Position numbers and translations under genes: made by a program. Shown here piece by piece: positions 11,590 to 23,469 of a DNA stretch of 64,000 nt. The number at the start of each line of letters is the position of its first letter. The stretch's first letter is position 1. The notes beneath the pieces were generated by a model, which was given only the letters and a program-made list of their open reading frames with translations, made no database searches and was not told where the DNA came from. Source of the stretch: Impatiens glandulifera (lineage: Eukaryota; Streptophyta; Magnoliopsida; Ericales; Balsaminaceae); assembly GCF_907164915.1 (NCBI RefSeq), contig NC_061863.1, positions 4,394,340-4,458,339 of the forward strand. The letters run 5' to 3'.

Positions 11590-12679
11590 AAATATCTATC
11601 GAATGTTCTTTATCAGTTCCTAGTATGGTCTCCACCACTTCAAATTTAATAGTTGTCCCATAGTATTCAAGTATGAAGGTGTTGCAGAGCATCAACCCTT
11701 TCACCTCATTTTAGAATAACTTAAAATCGTTGTTATTATATACACTTTGAGATTTCCTTTCCAAGGAATACCCACTAACAATTGGAATTGTGGAATTATA
11801 AGACTGAAAATCCAATTTCTTTTTCTTCTCTATGTTCTTCTTCAGCGCCCTATCATATTGCTCAACAAACTACTATAGTGATGTTTTCGAATGAATAAAG
11901 TCATCAAAAAAAGCATTCACATTTTCACTTCTTTACGATGTTGACATGTCTGTCCAGAAGTGATATTTAACATACACAAGAATCCATTTAGCTTGTTCTA
12001 CGTGCAAATAGTTCAACCAATAATTTTCTTCTAACTCAAACTCTATCATTTTTATCAAATTCTCTTCATACTACTCAATTGTGATTGAGTTATATATAGA
12101 CAATGTTCTTCAATGTCTTTTTTATATTTTTATACTGAGCATGAACAACCAATTTTGTAGGAAGTTTCTTCATGATATGTCAAAGACAAAAACGATTATT
12201 GGTGGTTCATAAATTCTTGTTCAATAGCAATGGTCAGTGATCCAACATTAGTTAGTTGATGAATTGCCTTTGGCAGCATGTCCGTGGCATACATGTCAAC
12301 CAAACTTGAAAAAGAAAAGGCAAATAAATGACATTTGTGAAATCGAAGATGTCGCGATTTTCCTGTGCTCAAAAATATGGGTTTGCTCATGGGTATAGCA
12401 ATTAGTAATCTCAACAACACCTTCACTCATAATCGCACCGTTTATCTCAGCCTTAAATTCGTCTTGGTGGAAGGTCTAACTTGTAAAATATTTCTCCCCT
12501 TTATAGAATATACACCACTTTATTATTTGTCATCTGGACCATTCCTTGATTCTAGATTAGAATGCCAAAACTTTTGATTGGACATAAGCGTTATAATATT
12601 CATGAAACTCATTTTCGAATGAAAGTCATTCCAATAGTGAAAATTTGAATATCGAGATGGATGATGATGATTGATCCAT
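11590..12679 (-). pseudogene. FAR1/FRS-related MULE transposase pseudogene
   Basis: Read on the minus strand from an ATG at 12679. An N-terminal FAR1 DNA-binding-domain piece is FENEFHEYYNAYVQSK (about 12618-12570). A MULE-transposase piece includes CL-stop-HIMKKLPTKL (about 12185-12150). Beyond that come remnants of the E/N-W-L...W...Y-V...F-W...M-S-T-S...R-S-E...N-A-F-F pattern (12040-11900), EQYDRALKKN (11870-11835), and the C-terminal NEVKGLMLCN (about 11715-11685). FAR1 family proteins are domesticated or active Mutator-like transposases that bind DNA. Stops, frameshifts and internal deletions are frequent, so no product is expected. Similarity is from recalled family patterns; a translated search would settle it. 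Confidence 0.75.
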
Positions 12680-12699
12680 TAAACTAAAGATAAGAGAGA

Positions 12700-13590
12700 A
12701 TCTGTTGTTAGACAACATTACATTTCAATTAAATAACATTACAGTTCATTTTAATGACATTACAGTTCAGTTTATTAGATATTATAATTCAGTTTAATCA
12801 GACATTATATTTTAGTTTATCAGACATTACATATAGTTTATCAGACATTAAATTTATTTTATCATAACATTACAGTTCAGTTTATAAGACGTTATAATTC
12901 AGTTTATCAGACATTACAACTCAGTTTATCAGACATTACAGTTTATATTATCAGACCATGACAGTTCCGTTTATCAAACATTACAATTAGTTTATCAGGA
13001 CTTATAGTTTAGTTATAAGACGTTACATTTAGTTTATTAGACATTACATTTCAGTTTTAAAACACATTACAGTTCAGTTTTTAGGAAAATACATTTCAGT
13101 GTATAACAGTTACATTTCAGTTTTAAATGACATATACGTTATAGTTCAATTTATAAAGTGTTACACTTCAGCTTAAATAACTTTACAATACAATTCAAAT
13201 GATATTATATTTTTAGTTTATCATATATTACAGTTCAGTTTATCAGACATTACAGTTCAATTTTTCAGACATTGCAACTCTGTTTATATAACATTATAAT
13301 TTAGTTTAAAACACATTACATTTTTTTGTTTATAAGACAATACAGTTCAATTTTAAAAATTACATTACAATTTAGAAATTAAAGTTCAGTTTTAAAAATA
13401 ACATTACAGTTTAGACATTACAGTTCAGTTTTAAAAATAATATTACAGTTTAGACATTACCGTTTAGTTTTAAAATTAACATTACAGTTCAATTTTAAAA
13501 ATAATATTACAATTTAGACATTATATTTCAGTTTAAAATAACATTACATTCAAACATTACAGTGCCGTTTAAAAATAACACTAGTTATCG
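12700..13590. repeat. ~22-bp degenerate tandem repeat array (right arm of the MULE)
   Basis: About 40 imperfect copies of a unit like 'acattacagttcagtttatcag'. Toward the right end the unit lengthens to ~35 bases ('cagttttaaaaataacatta' type). Same family as 10560-11120. Confidence 0.85.
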
Positions 13591-14003
13591 TCTTGTTCGC
13601 GGTAGTCATCTTCTTTGTAGTGGTCTTCTTCACGGTGGTTTTCTTCCCAATTGTCTTCTTCGTGATAGTCGTCTTCGAGGTCATCGTCTGCTTCAATTTA
13701 GGTTTCTTATAGAGAAATAAATCTAAATCTCGGAGATTTAAGTTATTCTTCGATAAGAGAAGGTTATGATTTGATCAAAAGTAAAGAAGAACGTGGACTA
13801 ACTTTTATTTTCCATGTGGCCTATTTTTACAGCGTGGCTGCCACATGGGGAGTCGCTGCCCCAGTCACTCTCCTATCATCACTCGTATTTTAAATAATAT
13901 ATTAACATTTTAAAGTTTCTTGACACATTAAACTCACTTTTCATAACCCCAAGTTATTTAAATAAGCTATATTAATTATTTAAACAACTTCAATCAAAAT
14001 ACA

Positions 14004-14750
14004 TACTAGTGTAAAAAGGACTATTAACCACGGCGAAAATGCCGACGTTAATAATTATACGTCGGCGACTAAAGCCGTCGTTCGTCGACGCTACAAACTC
14101 GACGTTAAAAATATTTTGATTATTAACAAGGTTTTAGGGGAGGACATAGTGGTTAATAATGACACATTGAGAAAATTCTGTAAGGAACGTGCTAATAAGT
14201 AACGACAGGATTGATTTCTCTTTGTGATCTCTACCACAATTCTGATATGAATATTTATTATTAAGAACGACGTTATCATAAAGCTGTGATTAATAAACTA
14301 TTCATTAGTCACGTTTTTATGATAACGCCGTCCTTAATAATCAATAATCTGGAAATTTTAGTGGACGGTTTTTAAGGACGCCGATATCATAAAACCGTGA
14401 TTATTAAATAGTTTATTAATCATGGATTTATGCTATCGCCGTGGTTATTAATTTTCTCTAAAAAAGGCGGGGAAAGCACGGGAAAACATGACTTTTAGCC
14501 ACGGTGTTCATCATAAAATCGTGACTAATAATAATGGCGGAAGTATGGCGAGAAAGCCAAAACATTAGCCACGAAGAATACAATGAAAGCTGTGGTTAAT
14601 AATACTTATTAATGTGGGCGTTACATAGCCGACACTAATAAAAATTATTAACCACGACGAATCGATCGCCGACACTAATAAATATTATTAACCATGGCGT
14701 ATGGTCGTCGTGGTTAATGATAGCCGTTAAAAATACTGTTTTTACTAGTG
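14004..14750. mobile_element. short non-autonomous CACTA element (747 bp)
   Basis: The right end read inward is CACTAGTAAAAACAGTATTT; the left end is TACTAGTGTAAAAAGGACTA, its first C mutated to T. A 3-bp direct duplication ACA flanks it (14001-14003 and 14751-14753), as expected for CACTA transposons. The interior is packed with direct and inverted copies of a subterminal motif like 'attaaccacggcg' and 'cgtggttaat'. These are the kind of repeats bound by CACTA transposases. No coding frame is supported. Confidence 0.8.
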
Positions 14751-14753
14751 ACA

Positions 14754-16827
14754 ATAAAACTTCTATAAATTAATAATGCTAGGACCTGGATATTTTATTA
14801 ATTTAGCGAGATATTATTATATCAAAAAATTAATAATTAATTAATTTAAAGAGATTTTACGTATGACCTTTAAATTTTCAAGTCCAATGTACTAGTCATA
14901 ATGTATATTAGTTAGGAGATAACAATAAATTATAAAAACAAGTTATAAGACACATTCTATGAATATACCTTCACAAATTAATTGAATTTGTCAAGTTCAT
15001 TATTTTTGAATAATTAAAAATTTGGTTATGGTACCAAAAAGTTGGCACATAGGTACCGACGTACATTAAATATGGTTAAAAATTGATCACATATAAAATA
15101 TCCATTGATTTTTTTAAACTCACATCAACTATGACTCCTAACTAAAAGGTGTTCAAAAATCAACCATGACCAATCAACAACGAAAAATGTTATGCGAGTA
15201 TAAGAGAGATCACCAAGGATGCCACTCAACACGATTTGGTACAGTTGACTGACAAAACTTTTAATTTGAAAGTTAGTCAATGAACAATATCAAACACTCC
15301 TAAAGCGATCATCAGAGTTCCTATCAGCTGAATTTGACAAAGGGGATCTTCCAAGCATCGCAAACTAGACAAGTACCCGAACATCTAAAAAGTTGTTTAT
15401 GAATGGTTTCACCACATCAAGAGCGTGTGAATATAATGGAAGAGATAATCATTGAGAAGACGATTGAGGGCACTGAAGCTTTTGTATCAACATGATTTTT
15501 CAGAGCATAAACTTTCACAAGACTGACTTGAGAAATTCAAGTTAAGGCATTGTATCAATCATATCGCCGTTTCGGAGAAAGTGGATCAGTTTGACACAAG
15601 ACATGAAGAAGAAATTGGAGTCTATAAGGGAAAAGATTGATCAATTTCCTATGAAAGATATTTTTAATATAGATGAACTGGTTTATTTGTCATGTTACAA
15701 GCTTACCATTCACTTGTAATAAAACAACTTGAAGGTAGGAAATATGACAATGAAAGACTTACATTGTTATTTGTTACAATGAGGATGAATTAGAAAAAAA
15801 TTTCTCTATGGATCATTGGTAAGGTATGCAAAGCCACATTGTTGTTTTAAAAATATCAACATGAATAACTTAGATTGTGAATACTGTGTCATCAAAAGAG
15901 CATGGATGACCGAGTTGCTTTTCGAAGAATATTTCGTGTGGTTGGATGAAAAAATGCACGGTAAAAAAAAAATCCTTGATAGTGAATATTGTTCATACCC
16001 ATTCAAATAATATCCAAGAGTTACAAAACATTGAGTTGTTTTTTTCTACCGCCAACCATGACTTCAAAAAATTCAACCATGTGAGCCTTTGAAATGTACT
16101 ACCGTAAAAGGTTTTACCGTAAGATTTTGAAAGGATATGAGTTGGAACATTTTTCTCTAGAAAATAGTTAATGTTTTAGATGCTATCAATTTGGTTGTCT
16201 TAGCTTGGAGAAATGTGTAACAAGAGGCCATAGTGAATTAATTTCGACACTATAAATTTGTTCTGCAAATCCAAATTTAAATGACGTAACTTATGCAGGA
16301 AACATTCATGAGCTTGAGAACTTGATTACAGATATACTTATCGGCACAAAATGGATATAAATCACTTGCTAAATTATCCTGGTGAAAATAGTGAAGGTTA
16401 CGAGGTTCAAAACATTGAAGAAATTGTGGCGAATACCATTCAAAATTCGATCGATGACGAAGTTGAGGATGATTCAATAGCACCAAGAACTCGGAAAGAA
16501 GCATTACAAGTGACAACAACTTTTCACAAATTTTATTATAATACAAGAAGACCATGCCCAACTCCTAAGTGTAGTGAGGAGATTTAAAGAAGAACTTCAA
16601 TATATAGTTGAAGTTCAACAAAAATAAAAAAAAAATAAAATAAGTGACTATAGATCATTTTTTTACCGGACAATCTTAGAATTTGTTGGGACCAATATAT
16701 ATATATATACTTACTGAGATCTTAAAAAAACTATTATCTTATTATTTTATCAAGTTGAGACTAGACAAATTATTAATTTTATTGAGGTTATTAATTTATC
16801 GAGTATTAATTTATAAAGATTTTACTA
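14754..16827 (+). mobile_element. pogo/Tc1-mariner-type DNA transposon with CENP-B-like transposase remnant
   Basis: The left end reads ATAAAACTTCTATAAATTAATA; the right end read inward is TAGTAAAATCTTTATAAATT. These are matching inverted repeats ending at a TA (16828-16829). Inner TIR sequence also matches (ATTAATTT and GGACC/GGTCC landmarks). The first bases of the left end lie before the CACTA insertion, around 14000-14003, so the CACTA element interrupts this element's terminus. The element is about 2.08 kb and contains the transposase pseudogene at 15166-16587. Confidence 0.7.
15166..16587 (+). pseudogene. pogo-like (CENP-B/jerky-type) DDE transposase pseudogene
   Basis: Begins with MTNQQRKMLCEYKRDHQGCH, the N-terminal helix-turn-helix of CENP-B-like transposases. 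Next are a CENP-B-type DNA-binding-domain remnant around 15390-15560 (HQERVN, then FQS/H-RRFGES-like pieces), ESIREKIDQFPMKDIFNIDE with the first catalytic-type Asp (15614-15675), and RYAKPHCCFKNINMNNLDCE. KRAWMTELLFEEYFVWLDEK, an acidic tail and a degenerate C-terminus follow to 16587. Several stops and frameshifts make it non-functional. These domain names are recalled family knowledge; the order matches a complete ancestral transposase. Confidence 0.75.
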
Positions 16828-16829
16828 TA

Positions 16830-18044
16830 TATTTATATAAATAATTCAATTAATTATTTAAAGTCAATTTTATTAAAAAAAGAAGATGTATTTTATAACT
16901 ATCTATTTATTTGCATGACCCAATTTGAAATTGAATTCATTTTGTTCTATTTGAAACGATGTTAAATCATTATTCATTTCAAATAATAATAATAATAAAT
17001 AATTTTAATGAATAGACACTAGAATAATAAGGTCTTCATAAAACTTGAGTATATTTGAATGAGAGGAATTGAAAATAAAATGTGAATTGGAATTCTAATT
17101 TCATTCTACCAATCATATGTTTGAAAAAATTATAGAATTATAATTTAATTTTAATTATTATGTTTGAAACAAAATATAATAAAAAACAATTTTATTATAT
17201 ATTATCTATTTTTATTAAAATATTGGTTTGATAAGACCGGATAGTTAAGTGTGATTTTTTTTTTTAAAATTTCGATTCTTATTAAAAAGTATCGGTTCGA
17301 CACATTAATTTCATAGATTAAAAATTTATCGGACTTCTTAAATTCTAAAACAAAAGATCAGTTTCACATTTTAACTTTTTAAACTAATATATATCAGTTC
17401 AAAATACTAACTTACTAAATAAAAAAATAAAAAAGATATCGGTTACATATTTTAACCTCATAAATTAAAAAATAAATATCGATTGAAAAGTTAATCATGT
17501 TTCAAATAATAAAATAATAAATTAATTTGTTTGAAAAAATATAGAAAAAATTAAATTTGAAATTCTATTCTAAATAAAAAGAGTGGAATTAATAATTACA
17601 AAATTATGAATTTTATTAAAATTTTAATTTTAATTCTAATTCTTAATATTAAAAAGTCTATTAAAACCTAATACTTGAAATAGTTAGTGTTTTCAATTTC
17701 AACTAGGAAAATTTCCTTACGATGCACACAGATAAGAATAAAAATAAAATAAATTAAAAAAATTATAATAATATTTATTCAATGTTTAAAATTATTAAAA
17801 TAAAAAATATAACGCTCTCATTCCACATTTTATTTTGTCAAATGTTTCATCACATATTTTTTCCGAATGAATCTCTCATTTCGTGACTTTACACTTTCAC
17901 TTTGTCAATAAAATATCTGATTCATATTTTTTAATAATTAGCATCGTGACCTCACATTTTGGTCAATTAAATATTTGATTCATATTTCTTTAACCACTTT
18001 CAAATGATACCGGTCTATTATCCCTCGACAAACCACATCTCAAT
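16830..18044. other. AT-rich spacer
   Basis: No gene recognised. A stretch at about 17220-17500 repeats short 'tatcggtt'/'atcggttc' motifs in loose spacing, possibly a worn tandem repeat. 17815-18040 is slightly less AT-rich, with two similar ~60-base segments ('cattttgtcaa' type) but no frame. Confidence 0.5.
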
Positions 18045-18577
18045 CACATTTGGTTAAAAGTTGTACTTGTTTTGTTAGGTTGCAAGTTCGAAACCTACAA
18101 ATAATATTTTTAAATTTACTTTTAACAGTTTTAAGTTTATGGGCGGGTCAACCCACAATCCGACCCAAGTATCAATTTACTCTCATATAAATATCCAAAT
18201 TAACCACAACTCTCAACTCGGCGATCCGGACACTTTAAAAATTAAGCATAATTATATATATATATATATATATATAGATTAGTTAGTTAAAAATTTGAAC
18301 TTTTATTGTTAAAATGTCTCGCGTTCATCAAATATGGTGTTAAATCCTAAATATAAAGTGTTGTTAGCCTAGTTGGTTATAAAGATGTACTTGTTTTGTT
18401 AGGTTGCAAGTTCGAAACCTACAAATAATATTTTTAAATTATTTTTAATCGTTTAAAGTTTATGGGCGGGTTAACCCACAATTCGACCCAAGTATCCATC
18501 CATTTACTCTCACATAAATATCCAAATTAACCACAACTCTCGACCCAGCAATCCGGACACTTTAAAAATTAAGCATC

Positions 18578-18620
<43 letters not shown>

Positions 18621-19236
18621 TAGTTAAAAATTTGAACTTTTATTGTTAAAATGTCTAGCATTCATCAAATTTGGTGTTGTCTTAAATATAAAGTGTTGTT
18701 AGCCTAGTTGGTTAAAGAGTTGTACTTGTTTTGTTAGGTTGCAAGTTTGAAACCTACAAATACATTTTAAAATTATTTTTAAACCGTTTTAAGTTTATGG
18801 GAGGGTCAACCCACAATCCGACCCAAGTATCCATTTACTCTCATATAAATATCCAAATTAACCACAACTCTCGACCCGGCAATCCGAACACTTTAAAAAT
18901 TTAGCATCATTATATATATAGATTAGTTAGTTAAAAATTTTAACTCTTATTGTTAAAATGTTTCGCGTTCATCAAATTTGGTGTTGAATCTTAAATATAA
19001 AGTGTTGTTAGACTAGTTGGTTAAAGGGTTGTACTTGTTTTGTTGGGTTGCAAGTTCGAAACCTACAAATAACATTTTTAAATTTATTTTTAACCGTTTA
19101 AAGTTTATGGGCGGGTCAACCCACAATTCGACCCAAGTATCCATTTACTCTCACATAAATATCCAAATTAACCACAGCTCTCGACCCGACAATCCGGACA
19201 CTTTAAAAATTAAGCATCATTATATATATATATAGA
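18045..19236 (+). repeat. tandem repeat array with tRNA-like Pol III promoter boxes (locus B)
   Basis: Four units, the first truncated, with periods of about 338, 305 and 313 bases between the 'gattagtta' anchors at 18277, ~18616 and 18921 and the end at 19234. A-box-like TAGCCTAGTTGG occurs at 18365-18376 and 18700-18711, and TAGACTAGTTGG at 19009-19020. Each is followed ~30 bases on by GGTTGCAAGTTCGAAACC or a close variant (18402-18419, 18740-18755, 19046-19063). Each unit ends in a variable (TA)n tract of 9 to over 30 bases. Same family as 8216-9115. Confidence 0.8.
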
Positions 19237-19473
19237 TTTTAATGTTAACAAATACTTAATATTTTTATTATTTCTTTATTTTTGTTTTACTAAGATTCAT
19301 TTTACCTATATAACTAAAATAAAACTGTTTTTTATCAATCATTAATGTTTAATAAAAAATATTTTATTTATAAAATAACTGATATATACATGTAACTTAA
19401 AAGTTTGTTATAAATCTGAGATTTTGAATTATATTAAGTAAAATAAGAGGTTGTATAATTTTTTAAAGATACT

Positions 19474-19477
<4 letters not shown>

Positions 19478-19528
<51 letters not shown>
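19478..19528. repeat. (TA)n microsatellite
   Basis: Perfect TA dinucleotide run of about 50 bases in AT-rich DNA. Confidence 0.9.
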
Positions 19529-19533
<5 letters not shown>

Positions 19534-20289
19534 ATGCTTAATAAATAAAATGTAAGGTAATATTCACGCTCTCACCATATCTCATATAGGCTAATTATAT
19601 TTTATATCAGTTTCTCTGTTATCATAATTACCTATTCATAATTACTAATTTATCTCTTATACCATAATTATTAATTTATCTTTTTTAAATAACTTTTATT
19701 TTATTTTACTAATTTTTCTTTCCTAATTATATATATTATTTTTCTTCATTAACTTTATATAAACTTATATTTAATATTATATATATATATATATATATAT
19801 TTATAATATACACAATAATACTATATATAATATATAATAACGTTTTTAAATGATTTATTAAACTTAAAATAAAATTACAAATTTCTCTTATATATTAATT
19901 TCTCTCTCATATTTATAATATAACTTTTTTTAATTGATTTCTATTTTGTAATAATTAATTTATTTTTTATTTTCTTTTTTTTCATATATATATATATATA
20001 TTTCATATTTTCTTACAAATAATTTTTATATTTTTTTAATAAAATAAAAATTATAAAAGAATTAATTTATTTAAAAATTAACATTAAACGTTTCTCTCTC
20101 TAAAAATCTATATATATAGTATATTTTATCATTAATTTTATATTAATATATTTTTTCTTCGTATTATCCTTCTATGCATATTTATTATTTATATAATTAA
20201 TTAAAATTTTTTTATTCATTATATATTTTATCTATTATTAATTAACCAGAATTAAATATTTATATATACATAAAATTTTAAATTAAATT
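19529..20289. other. AT-rich spacer
   Basis: Low-complexity A/T DNA with further short TA runs (about 19780-19800, 19985-20001). No gene seen. Confidence 0.55.
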
Positions 20290-20560
20290 CAAAAAATACA
20301 AATGGTCTAATGGTTACAGTGTTCACATTTCATATTAGAGACTAGAGTTCGAGTCTGAATTTATGCGAATTTATAAATGATTATGCATGTGAGTATGAGT
20401 GGGTGAATTTGTGGTCGATGGTAAATACGTGCGTAAATTTGTGATTGACGGGGAAAGCCAAAAGTAAAAGTAAGGGTAATATATGTACAAAGCTCGAACG
20501 TGATTGATTGGGAAGGCCAAAAATAAAAGTAAGGATAATATATGTACAAAGCTCGAACAA
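20290..20560 (+). repeat. SINE-like tRNA-derived element with a 59-bp tandem duplication
   Basis: An A-box-like TGGTCTAATGG (20303-20313) is followed by a B-box-like GAGTTCGAGTC (20345-20355), the spacing and order of a tRNA-derived SINE head. Downstream, a 59-60-base segment beginning 'gtgattga' and ending 'acaaagctcgaac' is present twice in tandem (about 20440-20499 and 20500-20558) with few differences. Unlike the tandem arrays at 8.2 and 18.0 kb in sequence, so a separate family. Confidence 0.55.
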
Positions 20561-20612
20561 AGATATATAATGATGTTTAAAACTAAAAATTTATGGTGAT
20601 ATCTACCAAATT

Positions 20613-21503
20613 TTTACATATTTTATATGAATTTCTCATCAAATTCTCGCAGTACAATTGTCTCTCTTTTCTCCTTATGTCTAAGTCTTTCTTCAATCAA
20701 CTCTCATTTCTCCTTAGGTATAGTTAACACGAGAATATGAGGTGGGCGTCGACAACGGAAGAGAGACCAGAGGAAAATATTCGATCTTGATTTGAAGAAA
20801 AATGGGAAGCGAATGAATACAAAGATTCGAAATTAAAAGGAAGCCGATGATTCTCTACCTCCGTGGATTTTGAAAAGTTTTTTATAAAATTTAAAATTAA
20901 TTGATTTTTTATTTTTACACATTTTATATGAATTTCTAATTAAATTTTCGCGTTACATTCGTCTCTCCTTTCTCCTTAGGTTTAGGTCTTTCTTAAATCA
21001 ACACTCCTTTCTCTTTAGGTATAGGTAGCATGAGAAGAGGAGGAAGACGACGCCGACGTGATGGAGAAGGGGACGATAACGCAACGGAGGAGGGCGACGA
21101 TGACGCAAGAGAGACATAGAGGAAAATATTCGATCTTGATTTGAAAAAAATGGGAAGCGAATGAAGATGATGATTCGAAATCAAGAGGAAGACGAGTATT
21201 CTTTGTCTCCGTAGATTTAGAAAAGAAAATAATTTTTTTTTTATTTTTACACATTTTATATGAATTTCTCATCAAATTTGTCTCTTCTTTCTCCTTAGGT
21301 CTAAGTCTTTCTTAAATTGACTCTCATTTCTCTTTAGGTATAAGTAGCACGGGAAGAGGAGGTGGGCGACGACGACGTAAGAGAGACCTAAAGGAAAAAA
21401 TTCGATTTTGATTTGAAAAAAAATGGAAAGCAAAAGAAGATAGAGGATTTGAAATCAAGAGGAACCCGATTATCTGCCTCCAAGCCTCCAAGGATTTAGA
21501 ATA
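20613..21503. repeat. three tandem copies of a ~290-bp unit
   Basis: Units at about 20613-20885, 20908-21228 and 21237-21503. Each starts with 'cacattttatatgaatttct', runs through a 'ctcctttctccttagg' pyrimidine block, then a purine-rich 'gaggaggtgggcgacgacga' type block. It then passes 'ggaaaatattcgatcttgat' and ends near 'tccgtggattt'. The middle copy has an extra purine-rich insert of ~30 bases. Open frames on the minus strand here are Ser-rich shadows of the purine block. Function unknown. Confidence 0.8.
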
Positions 21504-23079
21504 TTTAAAAAAAATATATTATTATTATTTTTTTCTATAACAAAACTTAATAAGATATTTTATAATAAAATTATAAATAAAATTGTATTTTAATTAATAA
21601 TATTAATATTTTAATTATGTATATATATATATAATACAAAATTATAATAAATAGATTATATATATAAAAATAGTACAAAATATATTTCACTATATATTTT
21701 GATATCTTTTAAATAATTGATAAATATTTATTAATTAATTTAATTTATAATACTATTATAAATATATATTTTTATATAAAATATTATAAAATTGATTTTT
21801 TTTAAATAAAAATAATAATTAATGTTATTGTTTAATAAAAATAAATTTATATATAATAACATTTAAGTATAAATATATATATATAAATATATATATATAT
21901 AGTTTTGAAAAAAGAGTTTTATGGTGTTGATAAAAAAGATGGTTCAATATTATTTTTTAATAGACATTTCACCTATATTTTAATTAAAATTTTGACTTTT
22001 AATGTATAATAAACTGATTTCGAAATTTTTGAAAGGACATAGTAGAAACTGAAATAATTATGAACAAATGAGAAAAAAAATACAAACATATTTTCTTCAA
22101 ATATTATTTTCGTCAATTTAAGATAGTAATTTAAGATAGTGTGATAATTCACGTTAAAAAATGAAAATTTAAATTAAATTAATAGAACAAAAAACTAAAA
22201 TTTTGAATAACATATTTGTATTATTTTATTTTAGTTGTATTTAAAAAATGTTTCTATAAAGAAAAATTATAATAAATTTTAGATTAGATAACTTCATAAA
22301 ATATTAATAAAAATGGAAATGTGAAAGAATATATACACAATATTAAAATTTCTCAAACTTATATATTTAATATATATAGTGTCTAACAATTATGATACTA
22401 TAAAATTAATGTCAAACACAATTTATTGGTAAAATTTATGTAATAAAATTTAAATAATTATTAATTTTTTATAATTCACGTGTAAAGATATAAATAAAAA
22501 AAATGGAACTTAAATGTGTCAATTTTTATATAACAAAATTTAATTAAAGTGAAAATTTATATTTATTGTATTTGATTAAATATTTATAAATTATTAAATA
22601 TAACAACCATTAATATATTATATAGTGGGATTATTATTATTTTTCTTTTATATTTGTCCGTTTGAATCACACGGAAATCATGCTAGTATAACTAGTTACA
22701 CTTATATTTGTTGTTTAGGGTTTTCATAATAGTTTTTAAATCTTTGATAATTTATTAGGATTAACATTCAAATCAATTAATCGTTATATCGTCCGATTCG
22801 AAAGTGAAAAACTATATAAGTCAAATAAAAAATTTTGATATAATAAATAATTATATTGTATATTCAAATAACTAAAACAAATTTGATCCAAATTTAAAAT
22901 ATTTTATATTTTATTTTTTAATGTGAAAATTGTCCTAACAACTATATTTTCACTCTCATTTAAAATATTATTTATTTTGAGAAAAAAATATTATACGATG
23001 TATCTAACTTATAAGTATGAAATAGGCAACAATTACTCACAATTAAGAAATGTCATAACAAATGTTATTATAACATTTA
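21504..23079. other. AT-rich spacer with a possible Helitron terminus
   Basis: Low-complexity A/T DNA. At 22650-22692, read on the minus strand, there is ACTAGCATGATTTCCGTGTG followed by an imperfect inverted partner (CAAACGGAC). This resembles the subterminal palindrome of plant Helitron ends and the start of the array at 8216. No gene supported. Confidence 0.4.
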
Positions 23080-23275
23080 AGGAGCAACCTTGTTGGATTA
23101 GATTTTTTTTTTTTAAATTCAACCATAATCAAATAACATTTCATCATTTCTCTCATCAATTCGTACCACTAAATTCATTAACAAAAATATTAAATACTTT
23201 CTATTTTATTATTTTTAAAAATATTTTATAATTATATTTTCAAACTTCTCAAAATCATCGTCCATCAACATTTTT
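23080..23275. repeat. MITE-like repeat, copy 1
   Basis: Begins 'aaccttgttggattagattt', continues with 'aaattcaaccataatcaaat' and ends near 'ctcaaaatcatc'. The same ordered landmarks recur at about 23845-24010 and, more distantly, 27380-27646, suggesting a dispersed miniature element family. Copy ends are not resolved. Confidence 0.4.
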
Positions 23276-23469
23276 TAAATAATTTTTTACCAACAAACTA
23301 TACGTTACTTTAATAGGTATAATATAAAACTACTATATATTTTCCATCTAACATAAAATATAGATAACTAAATAAAAAATAAGAACAAATTTGTTATCAC
23401 AAGATAAAATTTAAATTTATCAAACACAACAAAATTAAATCCGCGTCACCTCATAAATAATGCTATTTT

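Larger units (their letters stand above)
9898..13873 (-). mobile_element. degenerate FAR1-type Mutator-like element (MULE), ~4 kb
   Basis: The two ends are imperfectly inverted. The left end reads GGGAGTGACT then ACGTGGATGCCAGCGTG; the right end, read on the minus strand, gives GGAGAGTGACT, an extra ~15 bases, then ATGTGGCAGCCACGCTG. Between them, on the minus strand, lies a decayed FAR1/MULE transposase (11590-12679) flanked by two long arrays of ~22-bp repeats. A Lys/Asp/Glu-coding block on the minus strand at 13585-13710 may be a 5' exon remnant. No clean 9-bp target duplication is visible; 5 of 9 bases match at the best alignment. Element identity is supported by TIR-like ends plus transposase; the exact ends are uncertain. 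Confidence 0.65.

Noticed and set aside
20993..21275. Ser/Pro/Arg-rich minus-strand frames
   Set aside because: Produced by the purine-rich core of the tandem repeat; composition-driven.
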